Assembly: GCF_022601685.1 (NCBI RefSeq)
Contig: NZ_JAKUML010000004.1
Coordinates: 1 to 64,000, forward strand
Reading direction: 5' to 3'
From: Acinetobacter sedimenti
GTDB lineage: Bacteria; Pseudomonadota; Gammaproteobacteria; Pseudomonadales; Moraxellaceae
Length of the DNA: 64,000 nt
Shown: piece after piece, positions 17,582-28,299 of the stretch
Position numbering within the stretch: the stretch's first letter is position 1
How the letters are laid out: the number at the start of each line of letters is the position of its first letter
The notes under the pieces: generated by a model
What the model was told of the DNA's origin: nothing
What the model saw: the letters and a program-made list of their open reading frames with translations, nothing else
The model's database searches: none
Position numbers and translations under genes: made by a program

Positions 17582-19495
17582 TTAGGCTTTAGGCAATGAT
17601 GGTAGTGGTGGTGGCGTAGATGGAGAGTCATCTTCCTCACCCACAGTTTCATCGCCTACCGTAATCGGATTTTCAGGAATATAAACTTTCGGTGGCTGTG
17701 GCTCACGACCTTCCATGATGTCACGGATTTGGTCACGATCAATAGTTTCCCATTGCATTAACGCTTTCACCATTTCATGTGCAATCGACTGATTACTCTC
17801 TAGAATCTCACGTGCAACTTTATATTGCTCATCGAGGATTCGACGAATCTCTGCGTCAACTTGCTGTTGTGTCGCTTCTGAAATCGTACGATTGCCTACA
17901 TTACCAAAGAAACCATTTTGGTTTTCATCTTCGTAAACCATGACACCAAGACGATCTGACATGCCGTATTTTGTGACCATTGCACGGGCAATTTTGGTTG
18001 CACGTTCAAAGTCATTCGATGCGCCAGTTGACTGTTGATTGATAAAGACTTCTTCAGCGATACGACCACCAAAAAGAATCGAAATTTCATTCAACATCTT
18101 GTCTTTGTAGTTACTAATCGCATCTTGCTCAGGCAACTGCCAAGTTACACCAAGCGCCCAACCACGAGGCATAATCGTGACTTTATGCACAGGATCAGTC
18201 TTTGGCAACAGTTCAGCAACGATTGCATGACCTGCTTCATGATACGCCGTCGCACGACGCTCTTCATCACGAATGACCATCGATTTACGCTCAGGACCCA
18301 TGTAAATTTTGTCTTTCGCATCTTCGAAGTCGTGCATATCCACAGTGGTCTTGTTACGACGTGCGGCAAACAATGCAGCTTCATTCACAAGATTGGCAAG
18401 CTGTGCACCCGAGAATCCCGGTGTACCACGTGCCAATACTTGCGTATCAACACCAGTCACAGATGGCAACTTCTTCATGTGTACATTGAGAATTTGCTCA
18501 CGACCCTTGATATCAGGCAAGCCAACCATCACTTGACGGTCAAAACGACCCGGACGAAGTAAAGCTTTATCCAATACGTCAACACGGTTTGTTGCAGCGA
18601 TCACGATAATGCCTTCATTACCATCAAAGCCGTCCATCTCAACTAGCATTTGGTTCAAGGTTTGCTCACGCTCATCATGACCGCCACCTGTACCCGAACC
18701 ACGATGACGACCGACAGCATCAATCTCATCAATAAAGATGATACACGGCGCATGACGTTTCGCTTGTTCGAACATATCACGTACACGTGAAGCACCAACA
18801 CCGACAAACATCTCAACGAAGTCTGAACCAGAAATACTGAAGAATGGTACTTTGGCTTCACCAGCGATCGCTTTTGCAAGCAAAGTCTTACCAGTACCTG
18901 GAGGTCCAACCATCAATACGCCACGTGGAATAGATGCACCAAGACGTTTAAATTTTGCAGGATCTTTTAAGAAATCGACAATTTCAACGACTTCTTGCTT
19001 AGCTTCATCGACACCAGCAACATCTTTAAAGGTAACTTTGACTTGGTCTTCTGAGAGCATTTTGGCTTTAGATTTACCAAAGCTCATTGGACCATTTTTA
19101 CCGCCTGCACCACCGCCCATATTCCGCATAAAGAACATGAACAATAGAATGATCAATAAAATAGGGAAACTTGCGATCAACAGTTGCATCAACAAACCTT
19201 GACGATGCGGTGCAACACCTTCAACTTCAACGCCTTTTTCAATCAAATTCGGTACAAACTGTGGTTCAAAGACATCAGGTCGAATGGTTTCAAATTCTGA
19301 ACCATTGGCTTTAGTACCTGTGATGCGCTCGCCATCTACAGTGACTTGTTTTACCTGTCCATCATTCACAGCAGTGATGAATTGAGAATAACTCAACGCA
19401 TCAGTTTTGCCTCGGTCGCTGAAATTACTAAAAACCAGTACCAGCACACCGATAATAATCAGCCACAATACGGCATTCTTGACGAAATCGCTCAA
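17582..19495 (-). CDS. ftsH: ATP-dependent zinc metalloprotease FtsH
   Basis: Membrane-anchored AAA+ protease that degrades misfolded membrane proteins and short-lived regulators. The 637-residue protein has two N-terminal membrane helices (about 8-23 and 101-122), Walker A GPPGTGKT (197-204), Walker [15 protein letters not shown], the second region of homology in [19 protein letters not shown], and the zinc site HEAGH in [14 protein letters not shown] (about 418). The C-terminus is a coiled-coil and a Pro-rich tail. It follows rlmE on the same strand, as in E. coli. Confidence 0.97.
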   Translation of the reverse strand: MSDFVKNAVLWLIIIGVLVLVFSNFSDRGKTDALSYSQFITAVNDGQVKQVTVDGERITGTKANGSEFETIRPDVFEPQFVPNLIEKGVEVEGVAPHRQGLLMQLLIASFPILLIILLFMFFMRNMGGGAGGKNGPMSFGKSKAKMLSEDQVKVTFKDVAGVDEAKQEVVEIVDFLKDPAKFKRLGASIPRGVLMVGPPGTGKTLLAKAIAGEAKVPFFSISGSDFVEMFVGVGASRVRDMFEQAKRHAPCIIFIDEIDAVGRHRGSGTGGGHDEREQTLNQMLVEMDGFDGNEGIIVIAATNRVDVLDKALLRPGRFDRQVMVGLPDIKGREQILNVHMKKLPSVTGVDTQVLARGTPGFSGAQLANLVNEAALFAARRNKTTVDMHDFEDAKDKIYMGPERKSMVIRDEERRATAYHEAGHAIVAELLPKTDPVHKVTIMPRGWALGVTWQLPEQDAISNYKDKMLNEISILFGGRIAEEVFINQQSTGASNDFERATKIARAMVTKYGMSDRLGVMVYEDENQNGFFGNVGNRTISEATQQQVDAEIRRILDEQYKVAREILESNQSIAHEMVKALMQWETIDRDQIRDIMEGREPQPPKVYIPENPITVGDETVGEEDDSPSTPPPLPSLPKA

Positions 19496-19652
19496 AGCTC
19501 TATTCCCATATTTATCAAATTTGGTCAGCTGAAAAACAGCTCAACTCACCATTCTAAAAAGCGAAACCACATTTTAACAGCTTTAGTGTACAGATGCTCA
19601 CAAAAAGTCACTCTGCACATTTAGCTTTATAACGCTACTTTCTAAAGCGACC

Positions 19653-20300
19653 TTATAAAGACTTGTTACGCCCCTGACCGATCAAAAAAACCTCTTTCGA
19701 TCTTGCCCGAGATGCAGCAGGTTTTGCTGTTTTTAACACATCGAAGGTATCAACCATCTGTTTACGGAACTCATCAAAACCAGTTCCTTGAAATACTTTG
19801 ACGACCATCTGCCCTTTTTTCCCCAAAACTTTTTGAGAAAAATCCAAAGCCAACTCACACAAATAAATTTGACGTGGTTGATCAACAGCCCTATTACCTG
19901 ATGTATTGGGTGCCATATCGGAAATTACAAGGTCTACAGGTCGTCCATTTAAAATATTTAACAATTTTTCAAAAACTTCTTCTTCTCGAAAATCACCTTG
20001 TAAGAAAGTGACATCAGGCAAAGCATCCATTTCTAAAATATCTGAGGCGATCACAATGCCTTTATCACCGACTAATTTTCCTGCGATTTGCGACCAACTA
20101 CCCGGTGCAGCTCCTAAGTCAACCACCGTCATTCCAGGTTTGATTAAATTGTATTTTTCTTGAATTTCCAGAAGTTTATACGCCGCTCTTGCACGATAAC
20201 CTTCTTTTTGCGCTTTTTTGACAAAAGGATCATCCAAATGCTCACGCATCCAAGCGCGACTACTTTTAGATAATTTTTGATTGGTAATTTTAGTTGCCAT
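19653..20300 (-). CDS. rlmE: 23S rRNA (uridine-2552) 2'-O-methyltransferase
   Basis: Methylates U2552 of 23S rRNA with S-adenosylmethionine, a late step in large-subunit assembly. The 215-residue protein shows RSRAAYKLLEI-like GYRARAAYKLLEIQEKY (about 34-50), the SAM-binding VVDLGAAPGSWSQIA, and the catalytic region DMAPNTSG. C-terminal VFQGTGFDEF and PAASRARSKEVFLI are conserved. It lies upstream of ftsH on the same strand; yhbY is divergent on the other side, reproducing the E. coli neighbourhood. Confidence 0.96.
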   Translation of the reverse strand: MATKITNQKLSKSSRAWMREHLDDPFVKKAQKEGYRARAAYKLLEIQEKYNLIKPGMTVVDLGAAPGSWSQIAGKLVGDKGIVIASDILEMDALPDVTFLQGDFREEEVFEKLLNILNGRPVDLVISDMAPNTSGNRAVDQPRQIYLCELALDFSQKVLGKKGQMVVKVFQGTGFDEFRKQMVDTFDVLKTAKPAASRARSKEVFLIGQGRNKSL

Positions 20301-20537
20301 TTGTCATACAAAATTTCAGTGAAAACAGCCTGCATTCTACGTGAAAAAATCGCTTGATGCAGTAAAACAGCGCAAATCAAGTCACGAAATCCTAATCAAT
20401 TTTTCAATCAAAATGATCGCAAAATTCAAAGTATCTTCAAACTCGCCTGTGACGCATCTTAATAAATATATTGTCAAAGCCCTGCAATTTTCATGAAAAG
20501 CGTTTAAAATAATGCGTTTTCATCATCGGTTCGCATC

Positions 20538-20864
20538 ATGGCAGCTTTAAAAATTCAAGAACGCAAACGTCTACGTCAGATCGGTCACGCACTACAGCCT
20601 GTAGTAATGATTGGTAGTCAAGGCTTGACGGATAATGTCGTCGAGGAAACTTTACGTGCGCTCAATGATCATGAATTGATTAAAGTCAAAGTCGCAGGTG
20701 AAGATCGTGAAGTTCGAGCTGCGGTGATTCAAGAGCTCATCGAACGCACCAAAGCCGAAAGTGTACAGCAGATTGGTAAAATCGTTTTGCTCTATAAAAA
20801 AGCCGCACAGCAAAATCAAAAGCTGTCGAATATTGTGCGTAATGCGCATTTGATCAAAGATTAA
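20538..20864 (+). CDS. yhbY: YhbY-type CRM-domain ribosome-associated RNA-binding protein
   Basis: A 108-residue single CRM domain protein that binds the pre-50S ribosomal subunit. Visible are RKRLRQIGHALQPVVMIGSQ (about 9-28), which contains the GxxG loop equivalents, LTDNVVEETLRALNDHELIKVKVAG and the C-terminal QQIGKIVLLYKKA. It is transcribed divergently from rlmE, as in many gammaproteobacteria. The length and motifs are complete. Confidence 0.93.
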   Translation: MAALKIQERKRLRQIGHALQPVVMIGSQGLTDNVVEETLRALNDHELIKVKVAGEDREVRAAVIQELIERTKAESVQQIGKIVLLYKKAAQQNQKLSNIVRNAHLIKD

Positions 20865-20912
20865 TTTAGACAAATTAATTCGTCAGATGATCGAATGAAC
20901 AGATAGAAAGTT

Positions 20913-21449
20913 ATGGCAAGTTTTGAACTCAGTGCATTCCAGCCAACGCGTGATCTCAGCATCGTTGCGGCGATTGAATCCCCTGCCAGTGGCATTATTC
21001 AGTTAGGTTTTTGGCTGAACGACCCGATGCAACAGATCATTTGGGCGGATAAAGTCGCTGGACATCCACGACGAGATTTTCTGTGGGAACATACTTGCTA
21101 TGAACTTTTTATTGGTATTCGAGATCAAGATCAGTATATAGAAGTGAATCTTTCTCCATCAGGCGCTTGGCAAAGTTATCATTTTGAAGAATATCGCTAT
21201 CCTGAAACGATGCCACCACCACTCAATTCTAAAATTGAATTGGTCGAACTCAAACGTACAGGTTTTGGACTAACAGCGACGATTGATATCAATCTATTTT
21301 TACATCATCACAAAATTGCCATGAAAGACTTGTTTGTTGGCATCAGTGCAGTGATTCAAACAACTGCGAAAACGCATTATTTTGCAATGCAACACAGTAG
21401 CCCAGAAGCAGACTTTCATAACAAACGAGATTGGCTACATCAGTTCTAA
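20913..21449 (+). CDS. DOMON-like domain protein
   Basis: This 178-residue protein matches the murB-like DOMON domain: HPRRDFLWEHTCYELFIGI in the middle and YIEVNLSPSGAWQSYHFEEY, with conserved Trp/Glu/Leu positions of a beta-sandwich. No signal peptide is visible, so it is probably cytoplasmic. The family has no established ligand; DOMON relatives bind haem or sugars. It is 48 bases after yhbY on the same strand and ends near a hairpin, so the two could be cotranscribed. Confidence 0.8.
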   Translation: MASFELSAFQPTRDLSIVAAIESPASGIIQLGFWLNDPMQQIIWADKVAGHPRRDFLWEHTCYELFIGIRDQDQYIEVNLSPSGAWQSYHFEEYRYPETMPPPLNSKIELVELKRTGFGLTATIDINLFLHHHKIAMKDLFVGISAVIQTTAKTHYFAMQHSSPEADFHNKRDWLHQF

Positions 21450-21490
21450 TTTGCAATGATTCTTTTTATTGAAATAGTTATCGCCATAAA

Positions 21491-21514
21491 AAAACGAAGC
21501 CGAAGCTTCGTTTT
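21491..21514. terminator. Bidirectional terminator
   Basis: AAAACGAAGC-CGAA-GCTTCGTTTT sits between the convergent DOMON-like and phasin-like genes, with A/T runs on both sides. Confidence 0.85.
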
Positions 21515-21604
21515 CCTCACGATCAAATGAGTGTTTTGCATCTTAAAAATCTATATTTTTAAGACTGCTTAGGCTTATACAATCGTAGCTTATAAAACTA
21601 AGAC

Positions 21605-22087
21605 TTAAGAAACTTTCGCTTTAACTTCTTCAACTTTTTCTTGTGCTTTTTCTTTCACTTGAGAAAGGTTGATTTTGTTGAATGCTTCTACAGCAGTTTC
21701 TTTTGAACGCTTGAAAGATTCAGTCAATTGATCTTTATGCTTTGAAGAAATTGACGTAATGTCTTCTTTAATATCTTTAGATACTTTGTTGAAGTCTTCC
21801 AAAAGCGCAGTAAGCTCAACTTTCAAAGTTTCTTTCAACTCAACCAATTCAGTTTGAGAAACTGGAAATTGTGCTTTTAAAGTTTCAACACGCTTTAAAA
21901 ATTCAGTTTTCAATTCAACGATTTGATCTTGTACACTTTGTGCAAAGTCTTTTTTCGCAACAATTGCTTCAGCTTTTACTTGTTCAGCTTTTTCAGCAAC
22001 ATCAGATGCAACTTGTTCAACTTTAACAGTCACTTGATCTACAACTTGCTCTGCTTTCTCTGTTGCTTTAGTCGTTTGTCTAGCCAT
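21605..22087 (-). CDS. Lys/Glu-rich helical, phasin-like protein
   Basis: A 160-residue highly charged protein with almost uninterrupted helix-forming residues and heptad-like spacing (AEQVVDQVTVKVEQVASDVA, KAQEKVEEVKAKVS). There is no signal peptide, no cysteine and no membrane segment. This composition is typical of phasin-like or apolipoprotein-like amphipathic proteins that coat granules or nucleoid surfaces, but I see no diagnostic phasin motif, and no polyhydroxyalkanoate gene is near. The ATG at 22087 has CTGAGGATTTTTAAA in front of it, a plausible ribosome-binding site. Confidence 0.7.
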   Translation of the reverse strand: MARQTTKATEKAEQVVDQVTVKVEQVASDVAEKAEQVKAEAIVAKKDFAQSVQDQIVELKTEFLKRVETLKAQFPVSQTELVELKETLKVELTALLEDFNKVSKDIKEDITSISSKHKDQLTESFKRSKETAVEAFNKINLSQVKEKAQEKVEEVKAKVS

Positions 22088-22243
22088 TTTAAAAATCCTC
22101 AGGGAGTAATGTTATTTGGATATTGACTATTAAATATGCAAAAACATTTTTATGCTTAATTTATTGTCCGACAATTTAAATTTCTATACAGAATTGGATA
22201 AATGGTTAAAATCCAAATTGACGCAAATCTCCCGAATTTTCAT

Positions 22244-22272
22244 TAGACTTTTAAGCAAGTTTTGCGTATAAT
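22244..22272 (+). promoter_or_regulatory. carA promoter
   Basis: TAGACT (22244-22249) and a perfect TATAAT (22267-22272) are separated by 17 bases, giving a strong sigma-70 promoter about 107 bases before carA. Confidence 0.8.
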
Positions 22273-22289
22273 ACTTCTTTAAGTTACAA

Positions 22290-22353
22290 GCGAGCAGACC
22301 GAAGCGGAAAGTCGATTATTTTCCAGCTTCTCGATAAGTCTACTCGCTTTTTT
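22290..22353 (+). promoter_or_regulatory. carAB leader hairpin, probable attenuator
   Basis: GCGAGCAGAC (22290-22299) pairs with GTCTACTCGC (22338-22347) and GAAGCGGAA pairs internally with TTCC/GCTTC. Six T residues follow at 22348-22353, the layout of an intrinsic terminator located between promoter and start codon. No ATG- or GTG-initiated leader peptide is visible within it, so any attenuation would have to work through another signal. Confidence 0.7.
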
Positions 22354-22379
22354 ACAGCTTAAAATTCAGGAGCTTTGCT

Positions 22380-23519
22380 TTGAGCATCCCCGCCATTTTA
22401 GCCCTCGCTGATGGGACGATTTTCAAAGGTACGTCGATCGGCGCATCTGGTTCTACGACTGGTGAAGTCGTTTTCAACACTGCCATGACTGGCTATCAAG
22501 AGATCTTAACTGATCCAAGTTATGCTCAGCAGATGGTTACTCTCACCTATCCACATATTGGGAATACAGGCTGTAATGCAGAAGACACGGAGTCTGGACG
22601 CATTCATAAAGTCTGGGCGAATGGTTTAATCATTCGTGACTTGCCGCTACTTCATAGTAACTTCCGTGCAGAACAATCACTGAGCGACTACCTACAACAA
22701 CATAATGTCGTCGCGATTGCAGATATTGATACTCGTAAGCTCACTCGTATCTTGCGTGAAAAAGGCGCACAGAACGGCTGTATTCTTGCAGGGGAAAATA
22801 TTACCGAAGCTGAAGCCTTAGAAAAAGCACGTGCCTTTGGCGGATTAAATGGTTTAGACCTTGCGAAAGAATGTTGCGATCCTGAAGGCTTTGAGTGGAC
22901 AGAAGGTTCTTGGGTATTAGGTGAAGGTTTTAGCAAACCTGAAATGAAATTCCATGTCGTTGCATATGACTACGGCGTAAAAACCAACATTCTGCGTATG
23001 CTTGCCGATCGTGGTTGCAAGCTGACTGTTGTACCTGCGCAAACGCCTGCGGAAAAAGTTTTAGCTTTAAATCCAGATGGTGTGTTCTTATCCAATGGTC
23101 CTGGCGATCCAGCAGCGTGTGACTATGCGATTAACGCAGTGAAAACCATTGTTGAAACGACTAGCTTACCTGTATTTGGTATTTGCTTGGGTCATCAGAT
23201 TTTGGCATTGGCTTCTGGTGCGACCACGATGAAAATGAATCATGGTCACCACGGTGCAAACCACCCTGTTCAAAATCTTGAAGATGGAACAGTGATGATC
23301 ACGTCGCAAAACCACGGCTTTGCTGTTGATGAAAGCACATTGCCTGCAACGCTCAAAGTCACACATCGTTCATTATTTGATAGCACAAACCAAGGCATTC
23401 ATCGTACTGATAAACCTGCGTTTAGCTTCCAAGGTCACCCTGAGGCAAGCCCAGGTCCGCATGACTGTGCGCCATTATTTGATCATTTTATTGAACTCAT
23501 TGAAGCTGCAAAGCAGTAA
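22380..23519 (+). CDS. carA: Carbamoyl-phosphate synthase small subunit
   Basis: Glutaminase subunit that releases ammonia from glutamine for carbamoyl phosphate, the precursor of pyrimidines and arginine. Length is 379 residues. The N-terminal domain has [20 protein letters not shown]; the class I amidotransferase domain has the nucleophile Cys in [10 protein letters not shown] and the His/Glu pair in [10 protein letters not shown]. The start codon is TTG at 22380, supported by CAGGAGC upstream. carB follows 15 bases later. The gene lies behind an attenuator-like leader. Confidence 0.97.
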   Translation: MSIPAILALADGTIFKGTSIGASGSTTGEVVFNTAMTGYQEILTDPSYAQQMVTLTYPHIGNTGCNAEDTESGRIHKVWANGLIIRDLPLLHSNFRAEQSLSDYLQQHNVVAIADIDTRKLTRILREKGAQNGCILAGENITEAEALEKARAFGGLNGLDLAKECCDPEGFEWTEGSWVLGEGFSKPEMKFHVVAYDYGVKTNILRMLADRGCKLTVVPAQTPAEKVLALNPDGVFLSNGPGDPAACDYAINAVKTIVETTSLPVFGICLGHQILALASGATTMKMNHGHHGANHPVQNLEDGTVMITSQNHGFAVDESTLPATLKVTHRSLFDSTNQGIHRTDKPAFSFQGHPEASPGPHDCAPLFDHFIELIEAAKQ

Positions 23520-23534
23520 TTAAGGAATACTTCT

Positions 23535-26500
23535 ATGCCTAAACGTACAGACATAAAAAGCATCTTAATTATTGGTGCAGGTCCTATTGTCATCGGTCAA
23601 GCCTGTGAGTTTGACTACTCAGGTGCGCAAGCGTGTAAAGCCCTGCGTGAAGAAGGTTACCGTGTCATTTTGGTCAACTCAAATCCTGCGACCATCATGA
23701 CTGACCCTTCGATGGCAGATGCAACCTATATCGAGCCAATCACTTGGCAAACCGTTGCGCAAATCATTGAAAAAGAACGTCCAGATGCAGTCCTCCCGAC
23801 CATGGGTGGTCAAACGGCATTGAACTGTGCCCTCGCCCTTGATGAGCACGGTGTACTGGCAAAATATGGCGTTGAGCTGATCGGTGCAAGTAAAGAAGCC
23901 ATCGAGAAAGCCGAAGACCGTAAACTGTTTGACATTGCGATGCGCAAAATCGGTTTAGAATGTCCCAAAGCAGCCATTGCGGAAAGCATGGAAGAGGCGC
24001 TTGAAATTCAAAGCCGTTTTGGTTTCCCTGTGATTATCCGTCCATCATTTACCATGGGTGGTTCAGGTGGTGGTATTGCCTATAACCGTGAAGAATTCTT
24101 AGAAATCTGTGAGCGTGGTTTTGACCTTTCTCCAACCAAACAACTTTTGATTGATGAATCATTGATTGGTTGGAAAGAGTATGAGATGGAAGTGGTTCGT
24201 GATAAAAACGACAACTGCATCATCGTCTGCGCCATTGAAAACTTTGACCCGATGGGCGTACATACTGGTGACTCAATCACCGTTGCTCCTGCGCAAACTT
24301 TGACGGATAAAGAATATCAATTGATGCGTAATGCTTCAGTTGCGGTACTTCGAGAAATCGGCGTAGAAACTGGCGGTTCAAATGTACAGTTTGGTATCTG
24401 CCCGAACACGGGTCGTATGGTCGTGATCGAGATGAATCCTCGTGTATCACGTTCATCTGCGCTTGCTTCAAAAGCAACAGGATTCCCAATCGCTAAAGTC
24501 GCTGCAAAACTTGCCGTTGGTTATACACTTGATGAGTTGAAAAACGACATCACTGGTGGCGTAACTCCTGCATCGTTTGAGCCGTCGATCGACTATGTTG
24601 TGACGAAGATTCCACGCTTTAACTTTGAAAAATTCCCGCAAGCAGATGCAACACTGACTACACAAATGAAGTCAGTTGGTGAAGTCATGGCGATTGGTCG
24701 TAACTTCCAAGAATCTGTGCAAAAAGCGCTTCGCGGTCTAGAAGTTGGCGTATCAGGTTTTGATTCAAAAATCACTGATGAAGTGACTAATATCAAAGAC
24801 AAGATTTTAGTTGAACTCAAAATTCCAGGTCCTGAGCGTATTTGGTATGTTGCGGATGCTTTCCGTCACGGCTTTAGCTTAGAAGATGTTTTCCAAGCGA
24901 CTAAAATTGATCGTTGGTTCCTCATTCAAATCGAAGACATCGTTAAAACCGAAGCTCAAGTCAAAGCACTGGGTGTTGGTGATTTAACGGCAGAAAATAT
25001 TCGTTCGTTCAAACGCAAAGGTTTATCGGATCTACGCATTGCAGATTTGATGGGTATTTCGCAAAAGCAATTCCGTAAAGAGCGTTGGAACTTGGGCGTT
25101 TATCCAGTCTACAAACGTGTTGATACCTGTGCTGCTGAGTTTTCATCAAATACAGCGTATATGTATTCGACTTATGATGAAGAATGCGAAGCCAATCCAT
25201 CGGATAAAGACAAAATCATGGTCATCGGTGGCGGTCCAAACCGTATCGGTCAAGGCATTGAGTTTGATTATTGCTGTGTCCACGCTGCCCTTGCGATGCG
25301 TGAAGATGGTTATGAAACCATTATGGTCAACTGTAACCCTGAAACCGTTTCTACTGATTATGACACTTCAGATCGTTTGTACTTCGAACCAGTGACTTTG
25401 GAAGATGTACTCGAAATCATTCGCACTGAAAAACCAAAAGGCGTGATCGTTCAATATGGCGGTCAAACCCCATTAAAATTGGCGCGTGCTTTGGAAGAAG
25501 CGGGTGCGCCAATTATCGGCACATCGCCTGATGCGATCGACCGTGCAGAAGACCGTGAACGCTTCCAACAAATGATTCAAAAATTGAATCTACGCCAACC
25601 AAACAACAGCATTGTCAAATCTGCTGAAGAAGGTATCGCCGAAGCTGCTAAAGTTGGCTTCCCATTGGTGGTACGCCCTTCTTATGTACTAGGTGGTCGT
25701 GCGATGGAAATCGTCTATAACGAAGAAGAGCTAAAACGCTATCTCCGTGAAGCCGTTCAAGCATCGAATGAAGCACCTGTACTTCTCGATCGTTTCTTAG
25801 ATGATGCGACCGAAGTCGATGTAGACTGCGTATCTGATGGTAAAGACGTTGTGATCGGTGGGATCATGCAACATATTGAGCAAGCGGGTGTTCACTCTGG
25901 TGACTCAGCATGTTCAATTCCACCATATTCTTTGTCTAAAGAAATCCAAGACGAAATGCGTCGTCAAACTGTGGCGATGGCGAAAGAACTTGGCGTGGTT
26001 GGCTTAATGAATGTACAGTTTGCGGTCAAAGGTAATGATGTTTACATTCTCGAAGTAAACCCACGTGCATCTCGTACCGTACCATTCGTGTCGAAATGTA
26101 TCGGTGAGTCTTTGGCGAAAGTCGCTGCACGTTGTATGGCAGGTCAATCTTTGTCATCACAAGGCTTTACTAAAGAAATTATTCCAAAGAGCTTTGCAGT
26201 AAAAGAAGCTGTGTTCCCTTTCAACAAATTCCCAGGTGTTGACCCTGTGCTTGGGCCTGAGATGAAATCGACAGGTGAAGTCATGGGCGTCGGCAAAACC
26301 TTTGGTGAGGCTTTCTACAAAGCCGTACTTGGCTCGAATGATCGTCTACCAGGTAAGCCAACTGAAGGTGAAGTTAAACATGCCTTCTTGTCTGTGCGTG
26401 ACTCAGATAAACCACATGTCGCTCGAGTTGCTCAACAACTGATCGGTCATGGCTTCAAACTGGTTGCCACTGGCGGTACATTTGATGTATTAAAAGAGGC

Positions 26501-26768
26501 AGGATTGCAATGTGAACGTGTCAATAAAGTCACCGAAGGTCGTCCACATATCGTGGATCGCTTGAAAAATGGCGAGATACACCTCATTATCAATACCACA
26601 GAAGGCAAGCAAGCTCAGCAAGACTCATTCTCGATTCGTCGCTCAGCCTTGCAAGGCAAAGTGTATTACACCACCACATTAAACGGTGCAGATGCAGTTT
26701 GTCAGGCTTTAGGAATTCAGTTGCCAATGGATGTATATCGCTTGCAAGATTTACAAACAGAAGCCTAA
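23535..26768 (+). CDS. carB: Carbamoyl-phosphate synthase large subunit
   Basis: Makes carbamoyl phosphate from bicarbonate, ammonia from CarA and two ATP. The 1077-residue protein has the expected duplicated design: first half with [20 protein letters not shown] and the ATP-grasp [20 protein letters not shown], second half with [20 protein letters not shown] and [19 protein letters not shown]. The C-terminal MGS-like allosteric domain (about residues 935-1077) contains [14 protein letters not shown] and INTTEGK, where UMP and ornithine act in enteric enzymes. It is cotranscribed with carA and ends at a strong terminator. Confidence 0.98.
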   Translation: MPKRTDIKSILIIGAGPIVIGQACEFDYSGAQACKALREEGYRVILVNSNPATIMTDPSMADATYIEPITWQTVAQIIEKERPDAVLPTMGGQTALNCALALDEHGVLAKYGVELIGASKEAIEKAEDRKLFDIAMRKIGLECPKAAIAESMEEALEIQSRFGFPVIIRPSFTMGGSGGGIAYNREEFLEICERGFDLSPTKQLLIDESLIGWKEYEMEVVRDKNDNCIIVCAIENFDPMGVHTGDSITVAPAQTLTDKEYQLMRNASVAVLREIGVETGGSNVQFGICPNTGRMVVIEMNPRVSRSSALASKATGFPIAKVAAKLAVGYTLDELKNDITGGVTPASFEPSIDYVVTKIPRFNFEKFPQADATLTTQMKSVGEVMAIGRNFQESVQKALRGLEVGVSGFDSKITDEVTNIKDKILVELKIPGPERIWYVADAFRHGFSLEDVFQATKIDRWFLIQIEDIVKTEAQVKALGVGDLTAENIRSFKRKGLSDLRIADLMGISQKQFRKERWNLGVYPVYKRVDTCAAEFSSNTAYMYSTYDEECEANPSDKDKIMVIGGGPNRIGQGIEFDYCCVHAALAMREDGYETIMVNCNPETVSTDYDTSDRLYFEPVTLEDVLEIIRTEKPKGVIVQYGGQTPLKLARALEEAGAPIIGTSPDAIDRAEDRERFQQMIQKLNLRQPNNSIVKSAEEGIAEAAKVGFPLVVRPSYVLGGRAMEIVYNEEELKRYLREAVQASNEAPVLLDRFLDDATEVDVDCVSDGKDVVIGGIMQHIEQAGVHSGDSACSIPPYSLSKEIQDEMRRQTVAMAKELGVVGLMNVQFAVKGNDVYILEVNPRASRTVPFVSKCIGESLAKVAARCMAGQSLSSQGFTKEIIPKSFAVKEAVFPFNKFPGVDPVLGPEMKSTGEVMGVGKTFGEAFYKAVLGSNDRLPGKPTEGEVKHAFLSVRDSDKPHVARVAQQLIGHGFKLVATGGTFDVLKEAGLQCERVNKVTEGRPHIVDRLKNGEIHLIINTTEGKQAQQDSFSIRRSALQGKVYYTTTLNGADAVCQALGIQLPMDVYRLQDLQTEA

Positions 26769-26783
26769 ACACCATCGACACTT

Positions 26784-26816
26784 CCGCCATCTCTGACGGA
26801 GGTGGCGGTTTTTTTT
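26784..26816 (+). terminator. carAB terminator
   Basis: CCGCCATCTC-TGAC-GGAGGTGGCGG followed by eight T residues gives a GC-rich intrinsic terminator just after carB. Confidence 0.92.
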
Positions 26817-26907
26817 AATTTAAACTGAGCCAATTGAAAGTGAATGATCAGCATATATCACACTTTCAATCTACGCTCAGCCTAGTGAAACAGATAGTGA
26901 GGAAAAT

Positions 26908-27384
26908 ATGCAACGCTATCCAATGACGCCAGAAGGCAAAGCTGCACTGGAAAAAGAATTACAACATCTCAAATCTATAGAGCGCCCACGTATTACGCAA
27001 GCGATCGCAGAGGCACGTGAACACGGTGATCTTAAGGAAAACGCTGAGTATCATGCTGCCCGTGAACAACAAGGCTTCTGTGAAGGTCGTATTCAAGATA
27101 TCGAAGGTAAACTTGGCGCTTCACAAGTGATTGATGTCAAAGACTTAGAGCAAAATGGTCGTGTGGTCTTTGGTGTGACTGTCACCATTGAAAACTTAGA
27201 TACCGAAGAACAAAAGACTTATAAAATCGTGGGTGATGACGAAGCAGATTTTAAGCAAAATAAAATCTCAGTAAACTCACCGATCGCACGTGGTCTACTT
27301 AGTAAAAATGAAGGTGACGAAGCCAAAATCACTACACCACAAGGTGAAGTAGAATACGAAGTGGTTAAGGTTGAATATTTATAA
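26908..27384 (+). CDS. greA: Transcription elongation factor GreA
   Basis: Stimulates RNA polymerase to cleave backtracked transcripts. The 158-residue protein has the N-terminal coiled coil with [19 protein letters not shown], the acidic tip region [20 protein letters not shown] (about 35-54), and the globular C-terminal domain ending [18 protein letters not shown] and [13 protein letters not shown]. Length is exactly that of the family. GreA next to carAB is conserved in many gammaproteobacteria. AGTGAGGAAAAT before the ATG provides a strong ribosome-binding site. Confidence 0.97.
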   Translation: MQRYPMTPEGKAALEKELQHLKSIERPRITQAIAEAREHGDLKENAEYHAAREQQGFCEGRIQDIEGKLGASQVIDVKDLEQNGRVVFGVTVTIENLDTEEQKTYKIVGDDEADFKQNKISVNSPIARGLLSKNEGDEAKITTPQGEVEYEVVKVEYL

Positions 27385-27446
27385 GCACTTACGATTACGC
27401 TTAGCGCTTTGGCAAAGTGCATGTAAACAGTCTGTAAAAACATCAG

Positions 27447-27475
27447 GCCCGTTTTAATCTAAAGCGGGCTTTTTC
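27447..27475 (+). terminator. greA terminator
   Basis: GCCCG and CGGGC with an A/T-rich extended stem (GTTTT/AAAGC) are followed by a T-run about 60 bases after greA. Confidence 0.8.
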
Positions 27476-28226
27476 ATTTTTGAGAAAATGGCATCATAAC
27501 CCGTTTGGTCTTCTCAACTGTTGTACTGGTTTTCGGTTGAAATGCATCCCAAGTATATGCTGAATAATTGAATGTCCATTGATAATACGCTTTACCGACA
27601 TCCTGAATATTCAAACGAAGGATCTGCCAAGTTTCATCGTGACAATGTGGTGAGTTTTTATAATCAGCTTCTGAGAAACATGCCCTAATCATCGAATAGT
27701 CATAAAAAGGCATGTCTTGGATCGCTACTTGATATTTCCCTTGTGCTTGCAACATGATGAAATCTGCAACTTGCTCCCCTGCACCACCACCAGAATAGCC
27801 TGTCGACCAATTGTTCAGTATGGCTATGGCATTATTTTGGCGATTGACAGGATAGAATGCGGGAAAGATTGTCATACCGCTATGAGCAAACTCATCTGAA
27901 GGTTCACGATTATGATGTTGATAATTTTTAAAATCCCAATGATTTAATGCCTTATATGTCGTTCCGACGTGTTGTAATTGCACAATCTGCGGGCGTGCAT
28001 CGATGAGGTAATATTGCTGCGTTGAGCCATTTTTGACTTGCCATAATCCCCCATCATCCTGTTTCATACACGATATTTTTGCTTGCTGGCAAATCTGCTG
28101 TATTTGTGCATCCGTTTTTTTGATCTCAATCATCGGCAATGCGGTGATTTTGGCTTGTACGTGCACCCCAGACATCAACAATAATAACGACACCACACTG
28201 CCAATCTTTGTATCCATTATATTCAT
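27474..28226 (-). CDS. Secreted hypothetical protein
   Basis: About 250 residues with an N-terminal hydrophobic segment (VVSLLLLMSGVHVQA) that looks like a Sec signal ending at VQA, so the product is probably periplasmic or secreted. I find no recognisable catalytic motif. The mature part contains DDGGLWQVKNGSTQQYYLID, a Gly-rich NWSTGYSGGGAGEQ and several cysteines (CMKQ, RACF, PHCHDE). The start at 28226 is chosen because AAGGA lies 7 bases upstream; the earlier ATG at 28235 would leave the site only one base away. It is a single gene between greA and ruvC. Confidence 0.7.
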   Translation of the reverse strand: MNIMDTKIGSVVSLLLLMSGVHVQAKITALPMIEIKKTDAQIQQICQQAKISCMKQDDGGLWQVKNGSTQQYYLIDARPQIVQLQHVGTTYKALNHWDFKNYQHHNREPSDEFAHSGMTIFPAFYPVNRQNNAIAILNNWSTGYSGGGAGEQVADFIMLQAQGKYQVAIQDMPFYDYSMIRACFSEADYKNSPHCHDETWQILRLNIQDVGKAYYQWTFNYSAYTWDAFQPKTSTTVEKTKRVMMPFSQK

Positions 28227-28299
28227 CGTCGTCATCCTTATTTTAATGTGTTTTAAATTTTTACTTTAAAATTCCTTTTTAGCAAGCCTCATCCTTAGA

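Noticed and set aside
18035..18562. 175-codon frame opposite ftsH
   Set aside because: It is the reverse-strand shadow of the AAA+ and peptidase domains of ftsH, rich in His/Thr/Arg, with no separate start signal.
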